From contig JAEWHB010000229.1 of assembly GCA_023388015.1 (NCBI GenBank), forward strand, positions 1 through 5,729: a stretch of 5,729 nt of DNA, in the 5' to 3' direction. The notes under the pieces were generated by a model that worked only from the letters and a program-made list of their open reading frames with translations, made no database searches and had not been told where the DNA came from. Made by a program: the position numbers and the translations under genes. How positions within the stretch are numbered: the stretch's first letter is position 1; every line of letters begins with the position of its first letter. The stretch is from Bacteroidota bacterium. GTDB lineage: Bacteria; Bacteroidota; Bacteroidia; Flavobacteriales; Weeksellaceae. Below, piece by piece: positions 1-5,058 of this stretch.

Positions 1-2
1 TT

Positions 3-239
3 ATTTTCAAAAGTACAACCGGATTTGAACATGAATTTGATTTGAGAAATTCAAAAGTATTTTGGGAAGGAGAAAACCTGATTAATGGACTTCTGAAATG
101 GTTCAGTATCAACGACGGCCAGGAAAAGCTTTATCTCAACGTGGAAACCGGGATGTTTATTTTTCATACGGGTGGAAGTAAGCCAACTACACGCAGTATT
201 TATGACCAATTGTTGTTGAAGCAAGCAGCCTTAAGCTAG
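3..239 (+). CDS. C-terminal end of an unrecognised protein (5' truncated by window edge)
   Basis: The frame is open from the first bases of the window to a TAG stop at 237-239, giving about 78 residues that begin IFKSTTGFEHEF and end LLLKQAALS. A TTG at 42 could be taken as a start, but the frame continues upstream without a stop and there is no convincing leader, so this is best read as the tail of a longer gene. The segment is soluble in character, with no membrane span, alternating aromatic and charged residues (KVFWEGENL, LLKWFSIN, LYLNVETGMFIFHTGG) that suggest mixed alpha/beta structure. It has no cysteine and no motif I can assign to a family. It lies 74 bases upstream of the outer-membrane protein gene on the same strand. 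That it is a real coding end is likely from the residue pattern and the codon use, which resembles its neighbours; the function is unknown. Confidence 0.55.
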   Translation: MFKSTTGFEHEFDLRNSKVFWEGENLINGLLKWFSINDGQEKLYLNVETGMFIFHTGGSKPTTRSIYDQLLLKQAALS

Positions 240-313
240 ACAGGGAAGCAGCTTTTAAACAAATTAGGTGGAAATCCAAATAAATTTATAGTTTTGGTTT
301 AAACTTAAATATT
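240..313 (+). promoter_or_regulatory. Intergenic leader with a possible -7 box (TAGTTTTG) for the outer-membrane protein gene
   Basis: This AT-rich 74-base gap precedes the ATG at 314. TAGTTTTG at 289-296 fits the Bacteroidota -7 consensus TAnnTTTG and lies 17 bases before the start codon, which would give a very short leader. No clear TTTG or TTG element sits about 20 bases further upstream, so only half of the promoter is supported. No Shine-Dalgarno sequence is present; the bases before the ATG (AAACTTAAATATT) are A/T only, as is usual in this phylum. Confidence 0.35.
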
Positions 314-1537
314 ATGAAAAATCTTCTATTGATTCTTTTACCTTTATCATTTTCCTTCGTTTTTGGTCAGATTAAATATGAAAGGGGTTATTTTATAGAC
401 GAATCCCACAATCGCACTGAGTGTCTCATAAGAAATGTTGATTGGAAGAATAATCCGGCTGAATTTGAATATAAATTGAGTGAAGATGATAATGCTCAAA
501 AAGGTACACTCAATAATGTGAGAGAGTTTGGAATATATGAGGATTCCAAATATGTAAAGCATAAAGTACAGCTGGACAGATCTAGTGATATTGTCGGGCG
601 TCTCAGCGATACAGCGCAGCCTATATTCAATGATGAAACAATTTTCTTAAAGGTTTTAGTAGGAGGTCAGGCAAACCTGTATCAGTATACCGAAGATAAT
701 CTTATCCGCTATTTTTATGACATCAACAATGAAGAAGTAAAACAATTGGTGTACAAAAGATATTTATTAAGTTCCAATAAAATTGCAACCAACGAGCAAT
801 ACAAAAGACAAATTTTCAATGATTTAAAATGTGATGGAATCACAAAAGAAAGAGTTGAAAAAATGGAATACAAACAAAATTCTCTGACGAGAGTTTTTGT
901 GGATTTTAACAATTGTGGGAAGGAACCCGTTCAAGAGATAGGTGTAGCAAATAAAGGAAATATAAATTTAACCATAAGACCTCGTATTTATAGTTCATCC
1001 CTTAGCATAAACAATTCGACACTATCAGATCGTGACATTGACTTGGGCAACAAAATCGGGTTATCTGCTGGATTGGAGATTGAATATGTACTGCCCTTTA
1101 ATAAAAACAAATGGGCCATTTTTGCTGAAGGCACATATATAACTTTTAAAGGTGAGCAAACTACGGATGCAGGAAATGTATCGGGCGGAAAGCTAACTAC
1201 GAAACTCCAATACAATGCCATAAACATTCCGGTAGGATTCAGACATTATTTCTTTTTAAATGATAAATCCAAAATTTTTATTGATGCAGCTTATGTGGTT
1301 GAATTAGGAGTTGGTGACTCTTTTGTAGAGTTCACTCGCACTGACGGTTCAGGTCTTAACAAACTTAACCTCGAGGCAAATAATAACAATTTTACATTTG
1401 GATTGGGTTATAAGTTTTTGGATAAATACAGCGCGCAGTTAAGATTGGATACAGGAAAAGATATCCTGAGCGGTTATTATAATTGGAGTTCAGATTATAC
1501 CAATTTTTCCTTCATATTAGGATATACCATTTTTTAG
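314..1537 (+). CDS. Exported outer-membrane beta-barrel protein of a flavobacterial family
   Basis: The 407-residue product starts with a clear Sec signal peptide: K3-free N-terminus MKN, hydrophobic core LLLILLPLSFSFVF, then G-Q with predicted cleavage before Gln19. Residues 20 to about 210 form a non-barrel region with short beta-like segments and recognisable blocks (GYFIDESHNRTECLI, WKNNPAEFEYKL, LYQYTEDNLIRYFY, KQLVYKRYL) and three cysteines (37, 173, 201). From about 215 to the end, alternating hydrophobic/aromatic strands (for example IGLSAGLEIEYVLPF, NAINIPVGFRHYFFL, NFTFGLGYKF) fit a barrel of roughly eight strands, and the protein ends in the terminal-Phe pattern LGYTIF expected of BAM substrates. 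It probably sits in the outer membrane with the N-terminal region in the periplasm. From memory, Flavobacteriales homologues with the same N-terminal blocks are common, and some carry the misleading name 'tRNA modification GTPase'; there is no GTPase motif here (no P-loop). The specific role is unknown. It is followed directly by the rpsF promoter and is probably a separate transcript. Confidence 0.8.
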   Translation: MKNLLLILLPLSFSFVFGQIKYERGYFIDESHNRTECLIRNVDWKNNPAEFEYKLSEDDNAQKGTLNNVREFGIYEDSKYVKHKVQLDRSSDIVGRLSDTAQPIFNDETIFLKVLVGGQANLYQYTEDNLIRYFYDINNEEVKQLVYKRYLLSSNKIATNEQYKRQIFNDLKCDGITKERVEKMEYKQNSLTRVFVDFNNCGKEPVQEIGVANKGNINLTIRPRIYSSSLSINNSTLSDRDIDLGNKIGLSAGLEIEYVLPFNKNKWAIFAEGTYITFKGEQTTDAGNVSGGKLTTKLQYNAINIPVGFRHYFFLNDKSKIFIDAAYVVELGVGDSFVEFTRTDGSGLNKLNLEANNNNFTFGLGYKFLDKYSAQLRLDTGKDILSGYYNWSSDYTNFSFILGYTIF

Positions 1538-1558
1538 GAAAAATAACACAACTTGATG

Positions 1559-1590
1559 TTTGTTCAAATCTAAAAGAAACGCTATATTTG
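1559..1590 (+). promoter_or_regulatory. Bacteroidota-type promoter of the rpsF-rpsR-rplI operon
   Basis: TTTG at 1559-1562 (-33 element) and TATATTTG at 1583-1590 (-7 element, exact match to TAnnTTTG) are separated by 20 bases, the spacing known for the primary sigma factor of this phylum. The predicted transcription start is about 5-7 bases downstream, near 1595-1597, leaving a leader of only about 18-20 bases before the rpsF ATG at 1615. The leader is A/T-rich with no Shine-Dalgarno motif. The promoter begins 21 bases after the stop of the preceding gene. Confidence 0.8.
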
Positions 1591-1614
1591 CAACCCAAAT
1601 TAAAAATTATTTAA

Positions 1615-1965
1615 ATGACTCATTACGAAACTGTTTTCATTTTAACTCCCGTTCTATCTGACGCGCAGGTGGAGGAAGCAGTAAAAAAAGTAGAAGATTT
1701 CCTTGCAGAAAGCAACGCGGAAATCGTAGCAAAAGAAAATTGGGGCTTGAAAAAATTAGCTTACCCAATTCAGAACAAACGCAATGGTTTTTACCATTTG
1801 TTGGAATTCAAAACTGAAAATAACGAAGTTGTGGCCGGTCTTGAATTAATGTACAAACGTGACGAGCGTATCATCCGTTATTTGACTGTGAAATTGGATA
1901 AGCACGGTATTGACTGGGCTGAAAAACGCAGAACTAAGTTAAAATCAGAAAAGTCTAACGCTTAA
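1615..1965 (+). CDS. rpsF: 30S ribosomal protein bS6
   Basis: This 116-residue protein of the small subunit platform forms a heterodimer with bS18 and binds the central domain of 16S rRNA. The family hallmarks are visible in order: the opening strand YETVFIL (4-10), the central block WGLKKLAYPI (43-52) followed by the Asn/Lys/Arg-rich turn and strand NGFYHLLEF (57-65), and the closing element YKRDERIIRYLTVKL (80-94). The C-terminal 20 residues are basic and probably unstructured (KRRTKLKSEKSNA). Length is normal for the family. The ATG at 1615 is the only sensible start, at 25 bases from the promoter -7 box. It is the first gene of the operon; the gap to rpsR is 11 bases, and neither ssb nor priB is inserted between them, unlike in many other phyla. 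Confidence 0.97.
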   Translation: MTHYETVFILTPVLSDAQVEEAVKKVEDFLAESNAEIVAKENWGLKKLAYPIQNKRNGFYHLLEFKTENNEVVAGLELMYKRDERIIRYLTVKLDKHGIDWAEKRRTKLKSEKSNA

Positions 1966-1975
1966 AAAAGAGAAT
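1963..1975 (+). repeat. 13-base element TAAAAAAGAGAAT before rpsR (copy 1)
   Basis: This 13-mer is identical to bases 2288-2300 ahead of rplI. It includes the rpsF stop codon (1963-1965) and ends one base before the rpsR ATG. It is purine-rich (AAAAGAGAA) and may serve as the ribosome-loading sequence in place of a real Shine-Dalgarno; A is present at -3 and -6 relative to the start. Confidence 0.6.
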
Positions 1976-1976
1976 C

Positions 1977-2279
1977 ATGGCAATTGATGAATTAGCAAAA
2001 AAAGCAGCAGAAGGAGGAGAAAGCGAAATCCGTTATTTATCCCAATTAGATATTCAGACACAAACAACCAAGAAATTCTGTCGTTTCAAAAAATACGGAA
2101 TTAAATATGTGGATTACAAAGATCCAGATTTCTTGTTGCAGTTTGTAAACGAGCAGGGGAAAATTTTACCTCGCCGTTACACAGGTACTTCTTTGAAATA
2201 CCAGAGAAAAGTTTCACAAGCTATCAAACGTGCAAGACACATGGCTTTGATGCCGTTTATCGGGGATCAGTTAAAATAA
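1977..2279 (+). CDS. rpsR: 30S ribosomal protein bS18
   Basis: The 100-residue partner of bS6 on the 30S platform. The conserved core runs from KKFCRFKKYG (32-41) through YVDYKDPDFLLQFV (44-57) to the signature GKILPRRYTG (61-70), SLKYQRKVSQAIKRARHMA (72-90) and the closing LMPF (91-94). It is about 25 residues longer than the E. coli protein, mainly through an N-terminal extension (about 1-31, acidic/alanine-rich at first), which is usual in this phylum. Only one cysteine (35) is kept, so no zinc site is expected. It lies 11 bases after rpsF and 24 bases before rplI, in the same operon. Translation start ATG at 1977 follows the purine-rich AAAAAAGAGAAT without a canonical Shine-Dalgarno. Confidence 0.97.
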   Translation: MAIDELAKKAAEGGESEIRYLSQLDIQTQTTKKFCRFKKYGIKYVDYKDPDFLLQFVNEQGKILPRRYTGTSLKYQRKVSQAIKRARHMALMPFIGDQLK

Positions 2280-2287
2280 GTAAAACC

Positions 2288-2300
2288 TAAAAAAGAGAAT
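2288..2300 (+). repeat. 13-base element TAAAAAAGAGAAT before rplI (copy 2)
   Basis: Exact second copy of the element at 1963-1975, here in the 24-base gap between rpsR and rplI and ending three bases before the rplI ATG. Its TAA is not the rpsR stop codon (that is at 2277-2279), so the match is not forced by coding constraint. Confidence 0.6.
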
Positions 2301-2303
2301 AAA

Positions 2304-2969
2304 ATGGACGTTATTTTAAAGCAAGATGTAGAAAATTTAGGTTTTGAATTCGAAATCGTTTCCGTAAAACCGGGATACGCACGTAACTTCTTGATTCCTC
2401 AGGGAAAAGCTGTTATTGCAACTGCTAAACAAAGAGAAGAATTAAACAAAACCCTTGAAACGCGCAAAGCGGAAGAAGCGGCTCTTATTTCTGCAGCGCA
2501 GGAAAAATCAGCAAAACTGGAAGGACTTGAAATCAAAATCGATGCGAAAGTTGGTTCAGGAGACAAATTATTTGGTTCAGTAAACAATGGTGATTTGGCG
2601 GATGCATTGAACGCTGCTGGTGTGGAAATTGAAAAGAAACACATCAAAATTCCAGGAAGTACAATCAAACGTCTTGGTAAGAACACAGCAAAAATCCGTT
2701 TCCACAGAGAAGTTGAAGTTGATTTTGAATTTGAGGTTATAGCTGACCAAGAGTCTATCCAAAGAGCTGAAGCGGCTGCAAAAGCAAAAGCGGAAGTAGC
2801 AAGAATGGATGCGGAAAGAGCGGCAAATGCCAACAAAACTGATGACTCAGGTTTCAATTATGACAATCCTTTGTACGAAAAGAAACCAAAAACAGCAGAA
2901 GTTGAAGAAGTAAAAGTTGAAGAAGCACCAGCTGCTGAAACAACAGATACAAATTCTGAAGAAGCTTAA
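2304..2969 (+). CDS. rplI: 50S ribosomal protein bL9 with a long C-terminal extension
   Basis: bL9 binds 23S rRNA at the base of the L1 stalk and reaches outward from the ribosome through a long helix. The N-terminal rRNA-binding domain is clear: MDVILKQDVENLG (1-13), then VKPGYARNFLIPQGKAVIAT (21-40). The connecting helix follows (about 41-74, rich in Lys/Glu/Ala), then the C-terminal domain with GSGDKLFGSV (84-93), ALNAAGVEIEKKHIKIP (101-117) and IRFHREVEVDFEFEVI (131-146). The normal protein ends at about residue 148. This one continues to 221 with an Ala/Glu/Lys helix (150-175), a short aromatic segment DSGFNYDNPLYEKK (181-194), and an acidic low-complexity tail (AEVEEVKVEEAPAAETT). The tail is in frame, without frameshift signs. 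It is the last gene of the operon, 24 bases after rpsR, and is followed 18 bases later by a terminator. The role of the tail is unknown. Confidence 0.96.
   Translation: MDVILKQDVENLGFEFEIVSVKPGYARNFLIPQGKAVIATAKQREELNKTLETRKAEEAALISAAQEKSAKLEGLEIKIDAKVGSGDKLFGSVNNGDLADALNAAGVEIEKKHIKIPGSTIKRLGKNTAKIRFHREVEVDFEFEVIADQESIQRAEAAAKAKAEVARMDAERAANANKTDDSGFNYDNPLYEKKPKTAEVEEVKVEEAPAAETTDTNSEEA
2901..2930 (+). repeat. Imperfect tandem 15-base repeat in the rplI tail
   Basis: GTTGAAGAAG occurs at 2901-2910 and again at 2916-2925, a 15-base period encoding VEEVK then VEEAP. It is a small in-frame expansion in the acidic tail of bL9 and suggests that the tail grows and shrinks by repeat slippage. Confidence 0.4.
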
Positions 2970-2989
2970 TCTAAGTTTTTAGATAAAAC

Positions 2990-3017
2990 AAAAACCACTC
3001 GGAAGAGTGGTTTTTTT
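2990..3017. terminator. Bidirectional intrinsic terminator between rplI and clpS
   Basis: CCACTC (2995-3000), loop GGAA (3001-3004) and GAGTGG (3005-3010) form a perfect 6-bp GC-rich stem, extended by AAAAA (2990-2994) pairing with TTTTT (3011-3015). On the + strand the stem is followed by seven T (3011-3017) and more T after one G, terminating the rpsF-rpsR-rplI transcript 18 bases or so after the rplI stop. On the - strand the same hairpin is followed by TTTTTGTTTTATC and lies about 20 bases past the clpS stop, so it probably terminates the convergent tpiA-prmA-clpS unit too. Confidence 0.9.
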
Positions 3018-3037
3018 GTTTTTATAAGTTTTTGGCT

Positions 3038-3334
3038 TTAAAAAATTTCAGCACTTAGTCCGCGATCCAGCAGAGCTGTACACATGGGTTCCAGAAAATC
3101 AAAACTTCCGGTTTTGACTTCACATTTTCCTTTGTAGTGAACCAGCCAAGTGCATTGTTCAGCTTGTTCCATGGTATGCTCACAAACATCTATCAGGGAA
3201 ACGATAACAAAGTCAAACGTATTGTGATCATCATTGTGAAGAACCAACACTTTTTTCTCTTCTTCCGCAACCAAAACATCAACTTCTATATCTTCCTTCC
3301 AAAGAGGTTGATTATGAAATTTAAGGTGATCCAT
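3038..3334 (-). CDS. clpS: Clp protease adaptor protein ClpS
   Basis: This 98-residue cytoplasmic adaptor belongs to the family that recognises proteins with destabilising N-terminal residues (N-degrons) and delivers them to a Clp AAA+ unfoldase; in this phylum the partner is presumably ClpC, since ClpA is generally absent. The fold starts at about residue 27 after a flexible, acidic N-terminal arm used to engage the unfoldase. N-degron contacts are kept at the same numbering as E. coli: Asn34-Asp35-Asp36 (LHNDD), Val43, Val65 and His66 (VHYKGK). Two pocket positions differ from E. coli: Met40 is Phe and Met62 is Thr. Further family blocks are CEHTMEQAEQC (51-61) and LLDRGLSAEIF (88-98). The ATG lies seven bases after the prmA stop, so it is probably translationally coupled; no Shine-Dalgarno is seen (GTTTAAA). 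It ends facing rplI, with a shared terminator. Confidence 0.93.
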   Translation of the reverse strand: MDHLKFHNQPLWKEDIEVDVLVAEEEKKVLVLHNDDHNTFDFVIVSLIDVCEHTMEQAEQCTWLVHYKGKCEVKTGSFDFLEPMCTALLDRGLSAEIF

Positions 3335-3341
3335 TTTAAAC

Positions 3342-4169
3342 TTAATTTTTAATAAATTTCAGAGCAATCCATTCATTTCTTTGTTTTCTCGAAACAAATC
3401 TCAGACCGTTTTCTTCGCACTTTTGGCGAATGTCTTCAAAATCTGCTTCCATTAAACCGCTCAGAATTAATTCTCCTCCAAAGTTAAGGACTTTTATGTA
3501 TTTCGGGATGTCTTCCATCAGTATGTTGCGTTGAATGTTGGCCAGGATTATATCAAAGTTTCTGTCGCCAAGCAGTGAAGCATCTCCCAAACGAGCTTTT
3601 AGTTCCACATTGTTTCGTTCCGCATTTTCAATGGAATTTTCCACCGACCATTCATCAATGTCAATTCCTTCGGCATAAGCTGCGCCTTTCATCTTGGCAA
3701 GAATGGCAAGAATAGATGTTCCACAACCCATATCGAGCACGTCTTTTCCTTCGAACTCGGTTTCCAGAATGTATTCTACCATCAGATGCGTGGTTTCATG
3801 ATGGCCGGTTCCAAATGACATTTTGGGTTGAATGACTATTTCGTAGGGAATTTCAGGACGTGGTTCATGGAATTCAGCTCTGATATAACAGCCGTCATTG
3901 ACCAGAATCGGGTGGAAATTGGATTCCCATTCGGCATTCCAGTTTTTCTGTTCGATTTCTGTTCGCACTAATTTTAGCTCCACATCTGTCAAAAACACAA
4001 TTTGTTCATTTATGGCAGTTTTATCTTCCAAATTGGATTTTACATAAGCATTCAGGCCGTTTTCGGTTTCTACAAAACTTTCAAACTCGCATTCAGCCAG
4101 CATTGCCACAAGTATTTCACGCCATGGCTCAACTGGTGAGATGGTAAAATTGTATTCGATATAATTCAT
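3342..4169 (-). CDS. prmA: Ribosomal protein L11 methyltransferase PrmA
   Basis: This 275-residue SAM-dependent methyltransferase trimethylates lysines and the N-terminus of ribosomal protein uL11. The N-terminal substrate-recognition domain covers about 1-65, joined by a linker holding the conserved QKNWNAEWESNFHPI (74-88). The catalytic domain shows the PrmA-specific loop PKMSFGTGHHETT (115-127; PGLAFGTGTHPTT in E. coli), SAM motif I VLDMGCGTSILAI (144-156), the acidic motif EGIDIDEWSVENS (167-179), and motif IV ILANIQRNILM (208-218), equivalent to the NILA block. It is slightly shorter than the E. coli enzyme, as is usual in Bacteroidota. It lies 20 bases after tpiA and seven bases before clpS on the same strand, so the three probably share a transcript. 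There is no Shine-Dalgarno; the leader is A/T-rich (TAAAAATTTAGTAAAAATTTACA). Confidence 0.95.
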   Translation of the reverse strand: MNYIEYNFTISPVEPWREILVAMLAECEFESFVETENGLNAYVKSNLEDKTAINEQIVFLTDVELKLVRTEIEQKNWNAEWESNFHPILVNDGCYIRAEFHEPRPEIPYEIVIQPKMSFGTGHHETTHLMVEYILETEFEGKDVLDMGCGTSILAILAKMKGAAYAEGIDIDEWSVENSIENAERNNVELKARLGDASLLGDRNFDIILANIQRNILMEDIPKYIKVLNFGGELILSGLMEADFEDIRQKCEENGLRFVSRKQRNEWIALKFIKN

Positions 4170-4189
4170 TGTAAATTTTTACTAAATTT

Positions 4190-4948
4190 TTATTTACGGG
4201 CAGAAATAATGGTGGTGAAATCGTCAAAATTCAAAGAAGCACCACCCACTAAAGCACCGTCGATATCATATTGTTCAAACAAATCACGGGCATTTCCGGC
4301 GTTTACACTTCCACCGTACAAAATACTTGTATTATTGGCAACTGAAAGTCCATGTTGTCCACCGATGGTTTTACGGATGAATGCATGCATTTCCTGCGCT
4401 TGGTCAGGTGTTGCCGTTTTTCCTGTTCCGATTGCCCACACAGGTTCATAAGCAACTATCAGATTTTTCAAATCTTCAGGATCCTGACGTTCCAGCGCGA
4501 TGGTTATCTGTTCGCCCACCACATCAAAATGTTTTTCAGCATCACGGTCTTCTAATTTTTCGCCAACACAAAGAATCGGGTTCATTCCATGTTCGTACAA
4601 ATGGGTAATCTTTTTTCCGATATATTTATCCAGTTCGTAGTGGTAAGCCCTTCTTTCTGAATGTCCTACAATACTCAGTTTGGTTCCGATTGATAATAAT
4701 TGTTCAGCAGAAACATCTCCGGTATAAGCGCCGTTTGGCATAGCCGATACGTTTTGTGAAGCTACGGTTATGTTGCTGTTTTTCAAATCTTTATTAAGTT
4801 GTTCTAAATATAAATGTGTTGGAGCCACGATGATTTCTGCAATGGGTTTATTCGCTTTTACCCAAGTGTTTAAACGGAGTGCCAACTCTCTTGCTTGTTG
4901 AAAAGTCAGGTTCATTTTCCAATTTCCGGCTACTATTTTTCGTCTCAT
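4190..4948 (-). CDS. tpiA: Triosephosphate isomerase
   Basis: This 252-residue TIM-barrel enzyme interconverts dihydroxyacetone phosphate and glyceraldehyde 3-phosphate in glycolysis and gluconeogenesis, working as a cytoplasmic homodimer. All catalytic elements are present: Asn9 and Lys11 in GNWKMN (8-13), the electrophile His96 in VGHSERR (94-100), the general base Glu168 in VAYEPVWAIGTG (165-176), with flexible loop 6 (about 169-179) and the phosphate-binding motifs LYGGSV (210-215) and VGGASL (234-239). The interface loop NVSAMPNGAYTGDVS (66-80) is also clear. Length is normal. The ATG at 4946-4948 puts the conserved KIVAGNWKMN in its standard position, so the start is secure. It is the first identifiable gene of the tpiA-prmA-clpS group, 110 bases downstream of a permease gene on the same strand. 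Confidence 0.97.
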   Translation of the reverse strand: MRRKIVAGNWKMNLTFQQARELALRLNTWVKANKPIAEIIVAPTHLYLEQLNKDLKNSNITVASQNVSAMPNGAYTGDVSAEQLLSIGTKLSIVGHSERRAYHYELDKYIGKKITHLYEHGMNPILCVGEKLEDRDAEKHFDVVGEQITIALERQDPEDLKNLIVAYEPVWAIGTGKTATPDQAQEMHAFIRKTIGGQHGLSVANNTSILYGGSVNAGNARDLFEQYDIDGALVGGASLNFDDFTTIISARK

Positions 4949-5058
4949 AGTCGTAAGTTTTTATGTTAATAAAGATTCAAATGCTTCAGTATAAATTTAA
5001 GAAAAAATCAAATGTGAAAAAAATCTTAATTTTAGTTTTTCATCAAACCCGATAAAAA
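4949..5058 (-). other. AT-rich intergenic gap between permease gene and tpiA
   Basis: The 110 bases are strongly AT-rich with several A/T runs. No convincing TAnnTTTG promoter with a properly spaced TTTG was found on the - strand, and no GC-rich terminator hairpin follows the permease stop. tpiA may therefore be transcribed by read-through from the permease unit or from a promoter diverging from consensus. Confidence 0.4.

Noticed and set aside
233..256. Possible terminator after the left partial gene: AAGCT / AGCTTTT
   Set aside because: The stem is only five base pairs with a 12-base loop and overlaps the stop codon, with just four T after it; too weak to annotate.
297..304. Palindrome GTTTAAAC just upstream of the ATG at 314
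   Set aside because: A single eight-base AT-rich palindrome is expected by chance in sequence of this composition and has no second copy nearby.
347..1227. Three short - strand frames opposite the outer-membrane protein gene
   Set aside because: The sense frame has a signal peptide and barrel pattern over its full length; the antisense frames have no independent support.
2399..2857. 152-residue open frame on the - strand, opposite rplI
   Set aside because: It is fully antisense to a secure bL9 gene, and its Ala/Ser-rich composition is the mirror of the Ala/Lys/Glu codons on the other strand. There is no leader or family motif.
3137..3352. 71-residue + strand open frame opposite clpS
   Set aside because: It lies almost wholly inside the ClpS gene, which has clear family motifs, and its product shows no recognisable feature.
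4209..4608. Three overlapping + strand open frames opposite tpiA
   Set aside because: All are antisense to an intact triosephosphate isomerase with all catalytic residues; they are by-products of its codon pattern.
4963..5040. Possible tpiA promoter (TTTG ... TACTGAAG on the - strand)
   Set aside because: The downstream box lacks the TTTG of the -7 consensus and the spacing is short, so the match is no better than chance in such AT-rich sequence.
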